Under the pieces are notes generated by a model, which worked only from the letters and a program-made list of their open reading frames with translations, was not told where the DNA came from and made no database searches. Made by a program: the position numbers and the translations under genes. Of a stretch of 64,000 nt of DNA, positions 25,657-34,619 are shown piece by piece (the stretch's first letter is position 1; each line of letters begins with the position of its first letter). The stretch covers positions 41,951 through 105,950 of the forward strand of contig PHBH01000041.1 of the NCBI GenBank assembly GCA_002840535.1. The letters are read 5' to 3'. The DNA is from Deltaproteobacteria bacterium HGW-Deltaproteobacteria-15 (lineage in GTDB: Bacteria; Desulfobacterota; DSM-4660; Desulfatiglandales; HGW-15).

Positions 25657-27519
25657 ATGATCTACACGGATAAGCCCAAAAAGATACGCGTGATGCTCAC
25701 TGCCTTCCGGGATGGCGTGCAGAGTACGTTCGGCGGAAAGGTTCGTCTGTCAGACTACCTGCCGGCAATGGAGTATGCCGCTAAAGAGGCGGGGATTCGT
25801 CACATGGAATTCGGCGGGGGGGCCAAATATCAGGCGCCGTTCTTCTATCTCGGGGAAGACCCCTTCGAAATCATGAAAAGGATGCGTGATGCCCTGGGCC
25901 CTGACGTGGATTTGCAGATCCTCACGCGTTCGCTCTCCGGCGTCACCCTCCAGGCACAGAACCGTGAATCCCTCAGGCTGCAGGCCAGACTGATGAAGGA
26001 ATACGGCACCACCTGGGACCGGAATTTCGACTATATGAACGACACGGATCTTCTGGTCAAAACGGGGCGCCCGATCGTAGATGCCGGCATGCATCACCAG
26101 GTAGCCATTTCAATGATGGGGCTTCCTTTTTATTCGGACAAGGTCCACACCCCTGAATTCTACATCAACATCGGAAAACGGTTGCTCGACAGCGGCATTC
26201 GAATCGACAGCATCTGTCTGAAGGATGCCAGCGGCACAACGGATCCCAAGACCTTCTATGAGACTGCTCTGGGCATTCGCAAGATCATGCCCCCTGAAAT
26301 GCCACTGTGGGCGCACACCCACGACACCGCCAGCATGGCCGTATCGCAATACATGGCAGCCATCGAAGGAGGAGCCGACGGCATTGACCTTTCGGTGCGG
26401 CCCCTTGCCAGCGGAACCGCACAGCCCGATGTCCGGTCCATGGCACACGCCCTCAAGGGGACAGGGTTTTCTCTGGATTTCGATGTGTCTAAAGTCCGTA
26501 TGATCGAGAACATTCTGACCGAGGGTATGAAGGACTACGATTTCAACCCGGTCACCACCATGGCCGATGCACGGGTGATAAGCTTTCCCATGCCGGGCGG
26601 CGCCATCGGGCCCAACGTTCAAATGATGGTCAAGGCAGGACTGCTGGACAAGTACGGGGATATTCTCGCGGAGTTTCCGGTGGTGGTGGAAGCAGCCGGC
26701 GCATGGACCAGCGTCACGCCGGGCAGCCAGCAGTATTGGCTTCAGGCCTTTAACAACGTGCTCTACGGCCGGTGGAAAAAGATCGAAGAGGGTTATGGCA
26801 GGGCCGTGCTCGGATATTTCGGCAAGACCCCGCTGCCGCCTGACCCCGTGGTCGTCAAGACTGCGTCTGAGCAGCTGAGACTCCCGCCCTTTGAAGGGGA
26901 CCCGTTCGAAGCGGTGCCCGATGTCATTCCCGAGGCCAAGAAAGCCCTGGAAGAAGCAAACCTCGCGGTGACGGACAAGAACGTTTTCCTGGTTGTTTCT
27001 GCGATGGTACCCGGAAAAAAGATGGAGCTGAACGAGGGGATGCGGCTCCTCTGCGGAAGGTGCAAAATAGATGTTCCGCTCAAGAAGAACGCCGCGCCCC
27101 CGAAGGAAGCAATACCCAGACCCATGCCGCCGGACGCGGTTTCGAGGGATATCCCCCTTACCACCAGGTGCACTGTGGTGGAAGGTGGAAACACCCGATG
27201 CTTCGTGGTGACCCTCGAGAGAGTGGACGGGGCCGGGGCCGCCGCCCCAGCGGCAGCTCCAATTTCACCGGCGCCTGCAGCAACCGGCAGACAAATCCCT
27301 ATCTGCTCCACTTTTTCCGGTTCCGTGGTACTGACCGATATCAAGGTCAAGGTGGGGGATGAGCTGAGCAAGGGCCAGACCATTGCCGTTGTGGAGGCCA
27401 TGAAGGCATACCATGACATCGTGACCCAGCACGCGGGAACGGTGACTGCCATTCAGGCCCGGATTGGAGATGAAGTCGACAACACAACACCCATACTTAC
27501 ATTAGCGGCAAAGGATTAG
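25657..27519 (+). CDS. oadA: Oxaloacetate decarboxylase alpha subunit (carboxyltransferase plus biotin carrier)
   Basis: A 620-residue protein that moves the carboxyl group from oxaloacetate (or a similar acid) to biotin. The HMGL-like TIM barrel shows LTAFRDGVQSTFGGKVR, the metal-binding WAHTHDTASMA and the carbamylated-Lys motif ICLKDASGTTD. A conserved central domain follows, then a Pro/Ala-rich linker (GAGAAAPAAAPISPAPA) and a C-terminal biotinyl domain whose lysine is K583 in VEAMKAYHD. The usual biotin motif is EAMKM, so Ala after Lys is a variation. ATG 25657 sits after GGAGAAGGGAC. The order gamma-alpha-beta matches the Na+-pumping oxaloacetate decarboxylase family. Confidence 0.9.
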   Translation: MIYTDKPKKIRVMLTAFRDGVQSTFGGKVRLSDYLPAMEYAAKEAGIRHMEFGGGAKYQAPFFYLGEDPFEIMKRMRDALGPDVDLQILTRSLSGVTLQAQNRESLRLQARLMKEYGTTWDRNFDYMNDTDLLVKTGRPIVDAGMHHQVAISMMGLPFYSDKVHTPEFYINIGKRLLDSGIRIDSICLKDASGTTDPKTFYETALGIRKIMPPEMPLWAHTHDTASMAVSQYMAAIEGGADGIDLSVRPLASGTAQPDVRSMAHALKGTGFSLDFDVSKVRMIENILTEGMKDYDFNPVTTMADARVISFPMPGGAIGPNVQMMVKAGLLDKYGDILAEFPVVVEAAGAWTSVTPGSQQYWLQAFNNVLYGRWKKIEEGYGRAVLGYFGKTPLPPDPVVVKTASEQLRLPPFEGDPFEAVPDVIPEAKKALEEANLAVTDKNVFLVVSAMVPGKKMELNEGMRLLCGRCKIDVPLKKNAAPPKEAIPRPMPPDAVSRDIPLTTRCTVVEGGNTRCFVVTLERVDGAGAAAPAAAPISPAPAATGRQIPICSTFSGSVVLTDIKVKVGDELSKGQTIAVVEAMKAYHDIVTQHAGTVTAIQARIGDEVDNTTPILTLAAKD

Positions 27520-27522
27520 CCG

Positions 27523-28650
27523 GTGGAGACCTTCCTGAATCTGTTCGCGACATCAGGGTTTGCCAATATTTCCTTCGGAAACGTGGTGATGTTCCTGGTA
27601 GCGGGCACCCTGATCTATCTGGCCATCACGAAGAATTATGAACCGCTGTTGCTCATCCCCATCGGATTCGGCATCACCCTGGCCAACCTGCCACTGGGCG
27701 ACATGGGATCCTATGGGGAGGGGGTGATGAACTTCATTTACCGCTCCGGTATAAAGACCCAGTTTTTGCCGCCGGTTATTTTCCTGGGGGTCGGCGCATT
27801 GACGGACTTCCGGCCTCTTTTGGCACGACCCTTGACCTTCCTTCTGGGGGCGGCGGCGCAGTTGGGGATCATTATCGCGGCTATGGGTGCTGCCTACATT
27901 TTCGGGTTCACTCCCAGGGAGGCTGCATCCATTGGGATTATAGGCGGTGCGGACGGCCCCACAGCGATCTTCCTCACAAGCAAGCTGGCCCCGCACCTGC
28001 TGGGCCCCATTGCCATTGCCGCTTACAGCTACATGTCCCTCGTGCCTATCATTCAGCCGCCGATCATGCGGATTCTGACAACAAAGAAGGAACGCGCCAT
28101 CGATATGCCGCAGCTCCGTCCGGTCTCCAGAACGGCGGTCATTATCTTTCCCATCATAACCGCAATTTTGGCTTCCCTGTGGGTTCCTTCCTGCGCGCCG
28201 CTGATCGGCATGCTGATGTTCGGAAACCTCCTTCGGGAATCCGGTGTGACCGAACGCCTGCGCAAGACAGCTGGAAGCGCCATGATCGATATCGTGACGA
28301 TTTTTCTCGGGCTCGCGGTAGGCGCCACCATGGACAGCCAGCACTTCCTGAAATTTGACACCATTGCCATCCTGGTCATGGGAGCCGTTGCGTTTTCCTT
28401 CAGTACAGCAGGCGGCGTCGTTTTTGCAAAAATACTCAACCTGTTTCTCCCTCCGGACAGGCGAATAAATCCCTGTATCGGGGCCGCCGGCGTTTCTGCG
28501 GTACCCATGTCCGCTCGTGTTGTTCAGAAATTTGTAACCGAAAGCACCGGTGGCAGTGTCAACCCTCTCATGCAGGCCATGGGACCAAACGTCGCGGGAG
28601 TGATCGGTTCCGCAGTGGCTGCCGGACTATTTCTATCCTTCCTTTCCTGA
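27523..28650 (+). CDS. oadB: Sodium-translocating decarboxylase beta subunit
   Basis: A 375-residue membrane protein that decarboxylates carboxybiotin and pumps Na+ out. The key Asp is D144 in IIGGADGPTAIFLTSKLAP, the family hallmark (D203 in Klebsiella). Other matches are LPPVIFLGVGALTDFRPLL, PIIQPPIMR and the C-terminal NPCIGAAGVSAVPMSARVV with the conserved Ser/Arg region. It starts at GTG 27523, 3 bases after the alpha-subunit stop, with AAAGGA upstream. In anaerobes the complex turns decarboxylation energy into a sodium gradient, which the TRAP and TTT carriers can use. Confidence 0.95.
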   Translation: METFLNLFATSGFANISFGNVVMFLVAGTLIYLAITKNYEPLLLIPIGFGITLANLPLGDMGSYGEGVMNFIYRSGIKTQFLPPVIFLGVGALTDFRPLLARPLTFLLGAAAQLGIIIAAMGAAYIFGFTPREAASIGIIGGADGPTAIFLTSKLAPHLLGPIAIAAYSYMSLVPIIQPPIMRILTTKKERAIDMPQLRPVSRTAVIIFPIITAILASLWVPSCAPLIGMLMFGNLLRESGVTERLRKTAGSAMIDIVTIFLGLAVGATMDSQHFLKFDTIAILVMGAVAFSFSTAGGVVFAKILNLFLPPDRRINPCIGAAGVSAVPMSARVVQKFVTESTGGSVNPLMQAMGPNVAGVIGSAVAAGLFLSFLS

Positions 28651-28787
28651 TCATGATGAAGATCGAAGATAAAAATAGGCAACCGATTTCAGTCAATCTT
28701 CGAAGATAGCCCGGGATAAAGCAAAGCAGCTTCTGTGGAAGGGATATTCCTTCCGAGTCCTCAGTTCCTCGAAATACGAAAAGCCTG

Positions 28788-30065
28788 TTAAGCCATGCTT
28801 CTTTTAGCTGGGGACGGCCTGAGGTAGGCGCCCCAGTAACTCATGCCGACAAACACGGCGCCTCCGATGATATTGCCTATGGTCACGGGCAAGAGATTTT
28901 TCCAGACAAAATTGACCCAGGTCAGTCCATCCAGGCCGGCCATTGAGACGGAACCGACCACCGCCCAGTTTTTCAGGAATATGCCTACCGGGATAAAATA
29001 CATATTCGCCACGCAGTGCTCGAAACCTATAGCGACGAAGGCCATGATCGGGAAGAAGATGGCGAATATCTTGCTGATAATCTGGCGGGCTGCAAGTGCC
29101 ATCCAGACGGCCAGGCACACCAGCCAGTTACAGCCGATCCCGCTGACGAGAGCTTCGCTGAAGTCCAGGGACACCTTTTTGGCGGCTATGCCTATCGCTG
29201 CATGGGCCAAGGCGCTGTTTCCGGTTTTCCAAAGACCCGAGAAATAGAAAATCGAGGCTACGAGGATCGCTCCTATAAAGTTTGCCGCATACACCAGAAC
29301 CCACCGCTTTGCCATGGTGCTGAAGGTGATCTCCCTTGTCAGGACGCTTGAGACCATAAGGTTGTTGCCGGTAAACAGCTCCGCGCCGGCAATGACAACA
29401 AGAATGAGGCCGAGGCTGAAAACCGATCCCGCCATGAATTTCGTCAGCCCGATCCCCGCCTTTGCCGCAAGGTCGAAAGTAACCGTGGTCGAGAGCAACC
29501 CTCCGAACCCGATATAGGAACCCGCCAGGATACCCAGCACAAAAACCGTGAACCACGGAGATGTGGCCTTGCCCACACCCACTGTCGATGCAACGGTCTC
29601 CGCGATAGTCCTGGGCGCCTTGTCTTCAAGGGGGGGCAAGGGAAACTGCCATGATTTCATTATTTTCTCAAATTTTCCAATAGCCTTTTTCTCCTCGGAG
29701 ATCTTCCTCTTCTGAGCTCTGTTGACGACCTCAACAATCTCCTCCGGTTTGAAAGGCTTGGACACATAATCCATGGCCCCTCGCTTCATGGCCTCGGTAG
29801 CCCTTTCAACCGCCGGGTAGCCGCTGATCATTACCAGAGCCGATTCCGGGGTCCGTCGATCAAGTTCTTCAACGACATTCATCCCGTCAAAGCCCGGCAT
29901 TTTCCAATCACAGAGGATCACTTCGAACCCAGAATCCGATGCCAGCCTCATTCCTTCTTCAGGGCTGGTGGTGCAAACCACATCATAGCCTTCGGGCTCA
30001 AATACCTTGCGACAGGACTCCAGCACCAATGTTTCATCGTCGATAATCAGCATCTTCTTCGTCAT
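28788..30065 (-). CDS. Receiver domain fused to a formate/nitrite-type (FNT) channel
   Basis: A 425-residue fusion. Residues 1-120 are a complete response-regulator receiver: acidic pair D9-D10, phospho-acceptor D53 (LCDWKMPGFDG), S81 (MISGYP) and K103 (YVSKPF). A short charged linker leads to a full FNT channel (about 155-415) with six membrane helices, the AELFTGNNLMVSS motif and the signature GFEHCVANMYFIPVG carrying the pore His350. FNT channels are pentamers passing formate, nitrite, HS- or lactate. The design suggests channel gating by phosphorylation, which is inference. Last gene of a leftward two-component cluster. FNT genes usually stand alone; joining to a receiver is unusual. Confidence 0.93.
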   Translation of the reverse strand: MTKKMLIIDDETLVLESCRKVFEPEGYDVVCTTSPEEGMRLASDSGFEVILCDWKMPGFDGMNVVEELDRRTPESALVMISGYPAVERATEAMKRGAMDYVSKPFKPEEIVEVVNRAQKRKISEEKKAIGKFEKIMKSWQFPLPPLEDKAPRTIAETVASTVGVGKATSPWFTVFVLGILAGSYIGFGGLLSTTVTFDLAAKAGIGLTKFMAGSVFSLGLILVVIAGAELFTGNNLMVSSVLTREITFSTMAKRWVLVYAANFIGAILVASIFYFSGLWKTGNSALAHAAIGIAAKKVSLDFSEALVSGIGCNWLVCLAVWMALAARQIISKIFAIFFPIMAFVAIGFEHCVANMYFIPVGIFLKNWAVVGSVSMAGLDGLTWVNFVWKNLLPVTIGNIIGGAVFVGMSYWGAYLRPSPAKRSMA

Positions 30066-30178
30066 GTTGTTCTCTCCGCAGACAATACTGATACATGGAT
30101 TCCCGCCGGAGTTTATCCCGCACTCGATGCGGGGCGGGAATGACGGGGGTACCGGTCAAACCGTTGTGCAAGTCAGGG

Positions 30179-30565
30179 TCAAGCCATGGCCTTTTCAACG
30201 TGTTTCAGAAGCTCCGCAGGATGAACGGGTTTCTGAAGCAAAAAGTCGCATGCCGACCATTCGTTGAGTGGATAGGTATCCCATGGGCCCTTCAAATCGA
30301 CGGAAGTAATCATAATCCGCGGCTTGTCTCTTGTATTCTCATCCTTTATCAGGGACTCGACGACCCGAAAGCCCTCGCTGTATGTCTCCATCATAAGGTC
30401 AATGATATAAAGATCCGGATTTTCCGCCTTGGATTTTTCAAGCCCCTCCCTGCCGCTGAACGCTTCCAGAACCTGACAACCCGCGGATTTCAATATCATG
30501 CCCGTCGATCGGACAAAGTCGGGATCATCATCGATGATTAAGATTCTTGCTCCCTTCAAATTCAT
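30179..30565 (-). CDS. Single-domain response regulator
   Basis: A 128-residue stand-alone receiver with DDD near the start (ARILIIDDDPDF), phospho-acceptor Asp in YIIDLMMETYSEGF, a Thr/Ser (IMITSVD) and the conserved Lys (FLLQKPVHP). No output domain. The METYSEGF loop and the VDLKGPWDTYPLNEW segment are typical of the subgroup found beside hybrid kinases in Deltaproteobacteria. It is between the receiver-FNT gene and a receiver-kinase, all leftward, so likely part of the same phosphorelay. Confidence 0.93.
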   Translation of the reverse strand: MNLKGARILIIDDDPDFVRSTGMILKSAGCQVLEAFSGREGLEKSKAENPDLYIIDLMMETYSEGFRVVESLIKDENTRDKPRIMITSVDLKGPWDTYPLNEWSACDFLLQKPVHPAELLKHVEKAMA

Positions 30566-30634
30566 AATGACCTCCCTTCGATTGGATCAGCCAAAAACCC
30601 TGCAAGACCCAATCATCCATCTGTCATAATGGTT

Positions 30635-31765
30635 TCAAGATCCCTTCTCTGAATGAACATGCTTCGGCAGACAGACCTTGAAATTTGTTCCCTTGCCGAA
30701 TCGACTGTCCACCTTTATCACTCCGCCATGCGCATCCACCATGGTCTTGACAATTGCCAGGCCCAGGCCGGAACCCTGGATCGGTGAATTCCTTCTTCCG
30801 TCCACCCTGTAGAATTCGTCGAATATCCGGGGCAGATTCTCCTCCTCAATCCCTATGCCGTTGTCATCGATCTCAAAGCAGACATCCTTTTCCTGTTCAT
30901 ATATCTTTACCAACACCCGTCCCTTTTCCCTGTTATATTTGATGGCATTCCCTATAAGATTGTTGAAGACCTCTTCCATGCAGATTTTGCTTCCAGTGAT
31001 AAAGGGCGCGTTCTTTTGCGCTTCGAGGGAGAGTCTGACTTTTTTCTTGTCAGCAGAGGGTTTCAGGCGATCCATGCTTTTCAGGGCTATCTCGGACAGA
31101 TTGACGTCCTCGAAGTGCTCCGCCATCTTTTTTGCATCGAAAACGGCCAGATTGATCCATTTGCCGATCATATCCAGCATTTCGAGCAATCGCGCGTCAC
31201 ATCGATGAATCAGCTCTTTCGCCTCTGGGGAGACTTCCCCCGCCATGCCCTCCAGGATGACTTCCAGATACTGCACGGTGGCGGCTATGGGAGCTCTCAA
31301 CTCATGGCTGACAAGGGAGACCATGTTCCTTCGTATTTTCTCCTGACCGATTAACAGTCCCTTTTTTTCTTTGAGCAGCCTTCTTTTTTCGAGCCCCCTT
31401 TTGACAATCAGCACGAGTTCGTCCGGGGAAAAGGGTTTCGGGATAAAATCGTAGGCGCCCCTTTGCATCGCTTCGATGGCCGAGGAGACCGTTGCATGGC
31501 CTGTGATCACTATCTTGACCGCGTCCGGGTCCTCGCTTTCCAATTCCTCCAGCACTTCCATGCCGCTTTTGCCCGGCATCTTTAAATCTATGAGTACGAG
31601 GTCGGGATGAAACTCTTTGAACAGATCGAGCCCCTGGTCCCCGGTCTCCGCCCCTCTTACGACATGTCCCTCTTCCCTCAAGACTTTTGCACAGGATTTT
31701 CGCACCATTTCTTCATCGTCGATTACCAGGACACTCGCTTTGTCAAGTAACATGGCCGGCTCCAT
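30635..31765 (-). CDS. Hybrid receiver-histidine kinase
   Basis: A 376-residue soluble protein with the receiver first and the kinase second. The receiver has D60 (LVLIDLKMPGKSG), TGHATVSS and K110 (FIPKPFSP). The HisKA box SLVSHELRAPIAATVQ places the phospho-His at H154. The ATPase domain has NNLIGNAIKYN, IDDNGIGIEEEN and GSGLGLAIVKTMV. This REC-HisKA-HATPase order fits a relay in which the receiver controls the kinase. AAGGA lies 5 bases upstream of ATG 31765. A MITE-like element separates it from the upstream receiver gene. Confidence 0.95.
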   Translation of the reverse strand: MEPAMLLDKASVLVIDDEEMVRKSCAKVLREEGHVVRGAETGDQGLDLFKEFHPDLVLIDLKMPGKSGMEVLEELESEDPDAVKIVITGHATVSSAIEAMQRGAYDFIPKPFSPDELVLIVKRGLEKRRLLKEKKGLLIGQEKIRRNMVSLVSHELRAPIAATVQYLEVILEGMAGEVSPEAKELIHRCDARLLEMLDMIGKWINLAVFDAKKMAEHFEDVNLSEIALKSMDRLKPSADKKKVRLSLEAQKNAPFITGSKICMEEVFNNLIGNAIKYNREKGRVLVKIYEQEKDVCFEIDDNGIGIEEENLPRIFDEFYRVDGRRNSPIQGSGLGLAIVKTMVDAHGGVIKVDSRFGKGTNFKVCLPKHVHSEKGS

Positions 31766-31775
31766 GGTTATCCTT

Positions 31776-32098
31776 GTAACACTTTAGCTCTTTGAGAATG
31801 GCGCAGAGTTTGGGCATGGGGGTCTTTTTTCAGAAGCGAAAAACTCGGTGGACGAATGCTTGTCCGCGCTTCGCTTGGACTCCCACCCCTTCGGGGCGGT
31901 GCCCATCTTGGCGGGAGCAATGCGGAGGGGTTCCCGGTGGTCCCCACAGAAAGCTCTGCGTCGAATAGACTGAGGAGACTCGCCGCCCGCCTTGCTACCC
32001 CTTTCTGCATGCGCTTTCCAAAGCGCTCCTCGCTTTTGAAAAAGACCCCCATGCCCAAACCTCACTCAACCGGATGTCTCATAGAGCTAAAGTGTTCC
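31776..32098. mobile_element. MITE-like element, long copy B
   Basis: A 323-bp element with imperfect terminal inverted repeats of about 60 bp. The left end GTAACACTTTAGCTCTTTGA pairs with the right end TCATAGAGCTAAAGTGTTCC, and GTTTGGGCATGGGGGTC pairs with GACCCCCATGCCCAAAC, each followed or preceded by a T/A run and AAGCG. The interior has frames on both strands but no credible gene. It lies exactly between the 32.1-kb receiver stop and the receiver-kinase start. Relatives are at 1261-1406 and 34620-34815. No transposase was seen, so it would need one in trans. Confidence 0.75.
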
Positions 32099-32497
32099 TT
32101 ATCCTTCAGATGAAAAAACGGGCCGTATCTCCTTTTTCAGAACCCGACGGACTGTTTCAACCAGTTCGTCGGGTGTAAACGGCTTGGAGATAAGCGTGGT
32201 AGCTCCCATCTGGGCGGCCTCTGCAATTGTCTCGCTTGTAGGATACCCGGTCATCACTATGACAGGTATTTCCCGCCATCTTTCTCGGATTTGCCCCATA
32301 AGGTATATGCCGTCGTGTCTGGGCATCTTGATATCCATGAGAAGCGCAAGCGGCAGTCTGTGCGCCATCATCTCGAGGGCCTTTTCAGCGGACGAAGCAA
32401 GCATGGTTTCAAACCCATCCGCCTCGAGCACCCTGCGGCAACTCTCGAGGACAATGCCTTCATCATCCACTATGAGAATCGTATTCTCAGTCGTCAT
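32099..32497 (-). CDS. Single-domain response regulator
   Basis: A 132-residue receiver with D11-D12 (ILIVDDEGIV), phospho-acceptor D55 (ALLMDIKMPRHDG), T-G (IVMTGYPTSET) and Lys in LISKPFTPDEL. No output domain. It overlaps the 3' end of the upstream cache-HAMP kinase by 11 bases, so the pair is translationally coupled and presumably cognate. Its stop coincides with the end of the MITE-like element, which may have altered the original 3' end. Confidence 0.94.
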   Translation of the reverse strand: MTTENTILIVDDEGIVLESCRRVLEADGFETMLASSAEKALEMMAHRLPLALLMDIKMPRHDGIYLMGQIRERWREIPVIVMTGYPTSETIAEAAQMGATTLISKPFTPDELVETVRRVLKKEIRPVFSSEG

Positions 32498-34433
32498 CGT
32501 CTTCTATCGGCAGCCATATGCAAAACGCGCTGCCCTCGCCCACTTTACTCTGAACCCGGATGGTTCCACCGTGCCTCTGGACTATGCCTAAGGAAATCGC
32601 CAGGCCGAGACCGGTGCCCTTCCCCACTTCCTTTGTTGTGAAAAACGGCTCGAAAATTTTTTCGAGATTGTCGGGCTGGATACCGGAACCGGTATCGGTG
32701 ATGGCAATCTCGACACCTTTATGATTCATGCCGGTCGCTGATGAAAAAGAATTCGTGGATATTTTGATTTCTCCCCCGGGCTCTGTGGCATCAAGGGCAT
32801 TCAGGATGATGTTCAGAAGCACCCCCTGCATCTGGCTCCAGTCCACGGTGAGCATGGGGATGTCCTGGCCGGGGTGACATTTTATCCTGATGCCTTTTAC
32901 GAGAGCCTGGTTTTCCATCAATGAGACCGCTGATTTGACCAACCGGTTTATCTCTGCCGGCTCCCGATGAAGACTGGTTTGCCTGGAGAAATCGAGCAGT
33001 CCTTTAACAATCTTCCTGACCCGCTCAGTGGCCTTGGCTATCGTTTCGAGATCCGAGCGCACCTCATCGTTCAAATCTTTACGGCGCAACAACATGTGGG
33101 TATACGTGAGCACGCCGGTCAGCGGGTTGTTGATTTCATGGGCCACCCCCGCTGCAAGCCTGCCGACGCTGGCCTGTTTTACAGAATGAAGCAATTGATG
33201 TTCGCTCTCCACCCGCTTTTGCCCAAGGGCTGCAACCATGTCCTTAAAGGTTTTCTGCAGGCCTCCTATTTCGCCTCTTGATATTGGACCGACCTCCGGA
33301 TTGTAATTGCCTTCGGATACCTGCCGGCTTGCCTGGATCAACCGGTGGACCGGGTCCATGATCCTGCCGGCGAGCAGGGATCCCAATCCAAAGGCCAGGA
33401 CCGTTCCCGCCGCGGTTATAAGCACAAAGAAGAATAGGGCCTTCCTCCGGATATCCAGATATTTTTCTTCCAGAATTCCGAGCCCCAGGATGCCCGCTTT
33501 ATTGCCGTGAATGTCGGTAATCGGTTCATATGCGGTCAAGTACCAGTCGTTGACCACGAAAGCCCGCTGAGTCCAGGTACCCCCATCCCGCAGGACACGA
33601 TCCTTTACTTCTTTCGAAACCCTTGTCCCGATCGCCCGCTTCCCATCCCGGGCAATGGTATTGGTCGATATCCTGAGATCATTCAGGAAAATACTCATGG
33701 CCCCGAAGGCGCGCCCCTTGTATGTCTCGTTCAGAAAAACCGTGTCGCGGACACCGTCAACAATGGACTCGCTGCGGTTCAGGAGAATGCCTCCATAGAG
33801 TACACCGATGACTTCACTCTGATCGAAGACCGGGATGGCGGCGGCCAGTGCCATACCCGAACTCTCTTGGCCTTCATTTGTCGGCTCTGCCATGGAAGCA
33901 GGGGAAAAGGGGACCCTGGCGAGGTCGGCCAATGCAGGGTTTTCTGAAGAAAGAAAGGCTTCGCTCAGGACTACTGTTCCTGCTATCGGAACCCTCCGTT
34001 TAATGGCAAGTTCGGCTATCGGGTTTGGGGGCCGGGGACTTTCGTCAGGCACGGGGTCGAGCCCGATCCGGCACAGGACGTTTCCTTTGTCCGTGACGAT
34101 ACCCGCGAAGTCCAGCCCCACTTCACGGGACAGCCGGCCAAGCCGTTGTTGAAGATCCCAAATGTCGCGCTGCTTAAGTGCCGAGACGAATCCGGATCCG
34201 AGCGTGGTAATGTTCAGAGAAACTTTCACCAATTTGATTCGACCCTGGTAGGCTTCTCTGGCCGCATTGAGGTCCGAGCTGACCCGGATGTTCGCTTCGC
34301 TGAGGACTGATTTGTAGAGAATCTGGCTTCCCACAAACAGGGAAACCACCCCCACGAGGAAGGAAGACCCCATGATGCTGATGATGAGCTTGGACCTGGT
34401 CGAGTAAAATATTTTTCTCATTTTCAGATCCAT
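32487..34433 (-). CDS. Membrane sensor histidine kinase with cache-type sensor and HAMP
   Basis: A 648-residue kinase. An N-terminal helix (LIISIMGSSFLVGVVSLFVG) is followed by about 280 extracytoplasmic residues of cache type (GLDFAGIVTDKGNVLCRIG, AAIPVFDQSEVIGVLYGG, WYLTAYEPITDIHGNKAGI), a second helix (ALFFFVLITAAGTVLAFG), a HAMP domain and the kinase core. The H box is RLAAGVAHEINNPLTGVLTY with His432, the NtrB-like HEINNPL class. The ATPase has NIILNALDA, ITDTGSGIQPDN and GKGTGLGLAISLG. A single-receiver gene overlaps its end. It probably senses a small organic ligand in the periplasm and may signal through the downstream relay to the receiver-FNT channel. Confidence 0.95.
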   Translation of the reverse strand: MDLKMRKIFYSTRSKLIISIMGSSFLVGVVSLFVGSQILYKSVLSEANIRVSSDLNAAREAYQGRIKLVKVSLNITTLGSGFVSALKQRDIWDLQQRLGRLSREVGLDFAGIVTDKGNVLCRIGLDPVPDESPRPPNPIAELAIKRRVPIAGTVVLSEAFLSSENPALADLARVPFSPASMAEPTNEGQESSGMALAAAIPVFDQSEVIGVLYGGILLNRSESIVDGVRDTVFLNETYKGRAFGAMSIFLNDLRISTNTIARDGKRAIGTRVSKEVKDRVLRDGGTWTQRAFVVNDWYLTAYEPITDIHGNKAGILGLGILEEKYLDIRRKALFFFVLITAAGTVLAFGLGSLLAGRIMDPVHRLIQASRQVSEGNYNPEVGPISRGEIGGLQKTFKDMVAALGQKRVESEHQLLHSVKQASVGRLAAGVAHEINNPLTGVLTYTHMLLRRKDLNDEVRSDLETIAKATERVRKIVKGLLDFSRQTSLHREPAEINRLVKSAVSLMENQALVKGIRIKCHPGQDIPMLTVDWSQMQGVLLNIILNALDATEPGGEIKISTNSFSSATGMNHKGVEIAITDTGSGIQPDNLEKIFEPFFTTKEVGKGTGLGLAISLGIVQRHGGTIRVQSKVGEGSAFCIWLPIEDDDD

Positions 34434-34619
34434 AATGGGAGGCGCTCACTGGATGATGGACTTGTGCTGCTTTTCCAACTGCTCGTGAGGCTTGCATCCT
34501 CCTGGACTACACCCATAGATTTCTCACGCAACTTTCATGCCGTCTTGATCGGATTGAGCATAGAAGATCTAGTTGGTATGATTGTACTTTTTCGTTTGCT
34601 CTATTTGTGAAAAGAGATT

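Noticed and set aside
31784..32065. Frames of 60-95 codons inside MITE copy B
   Set aside because: No ribosome binding sites and no family resemblance; they arise from the GC-rich interior and inverted ends of the element.
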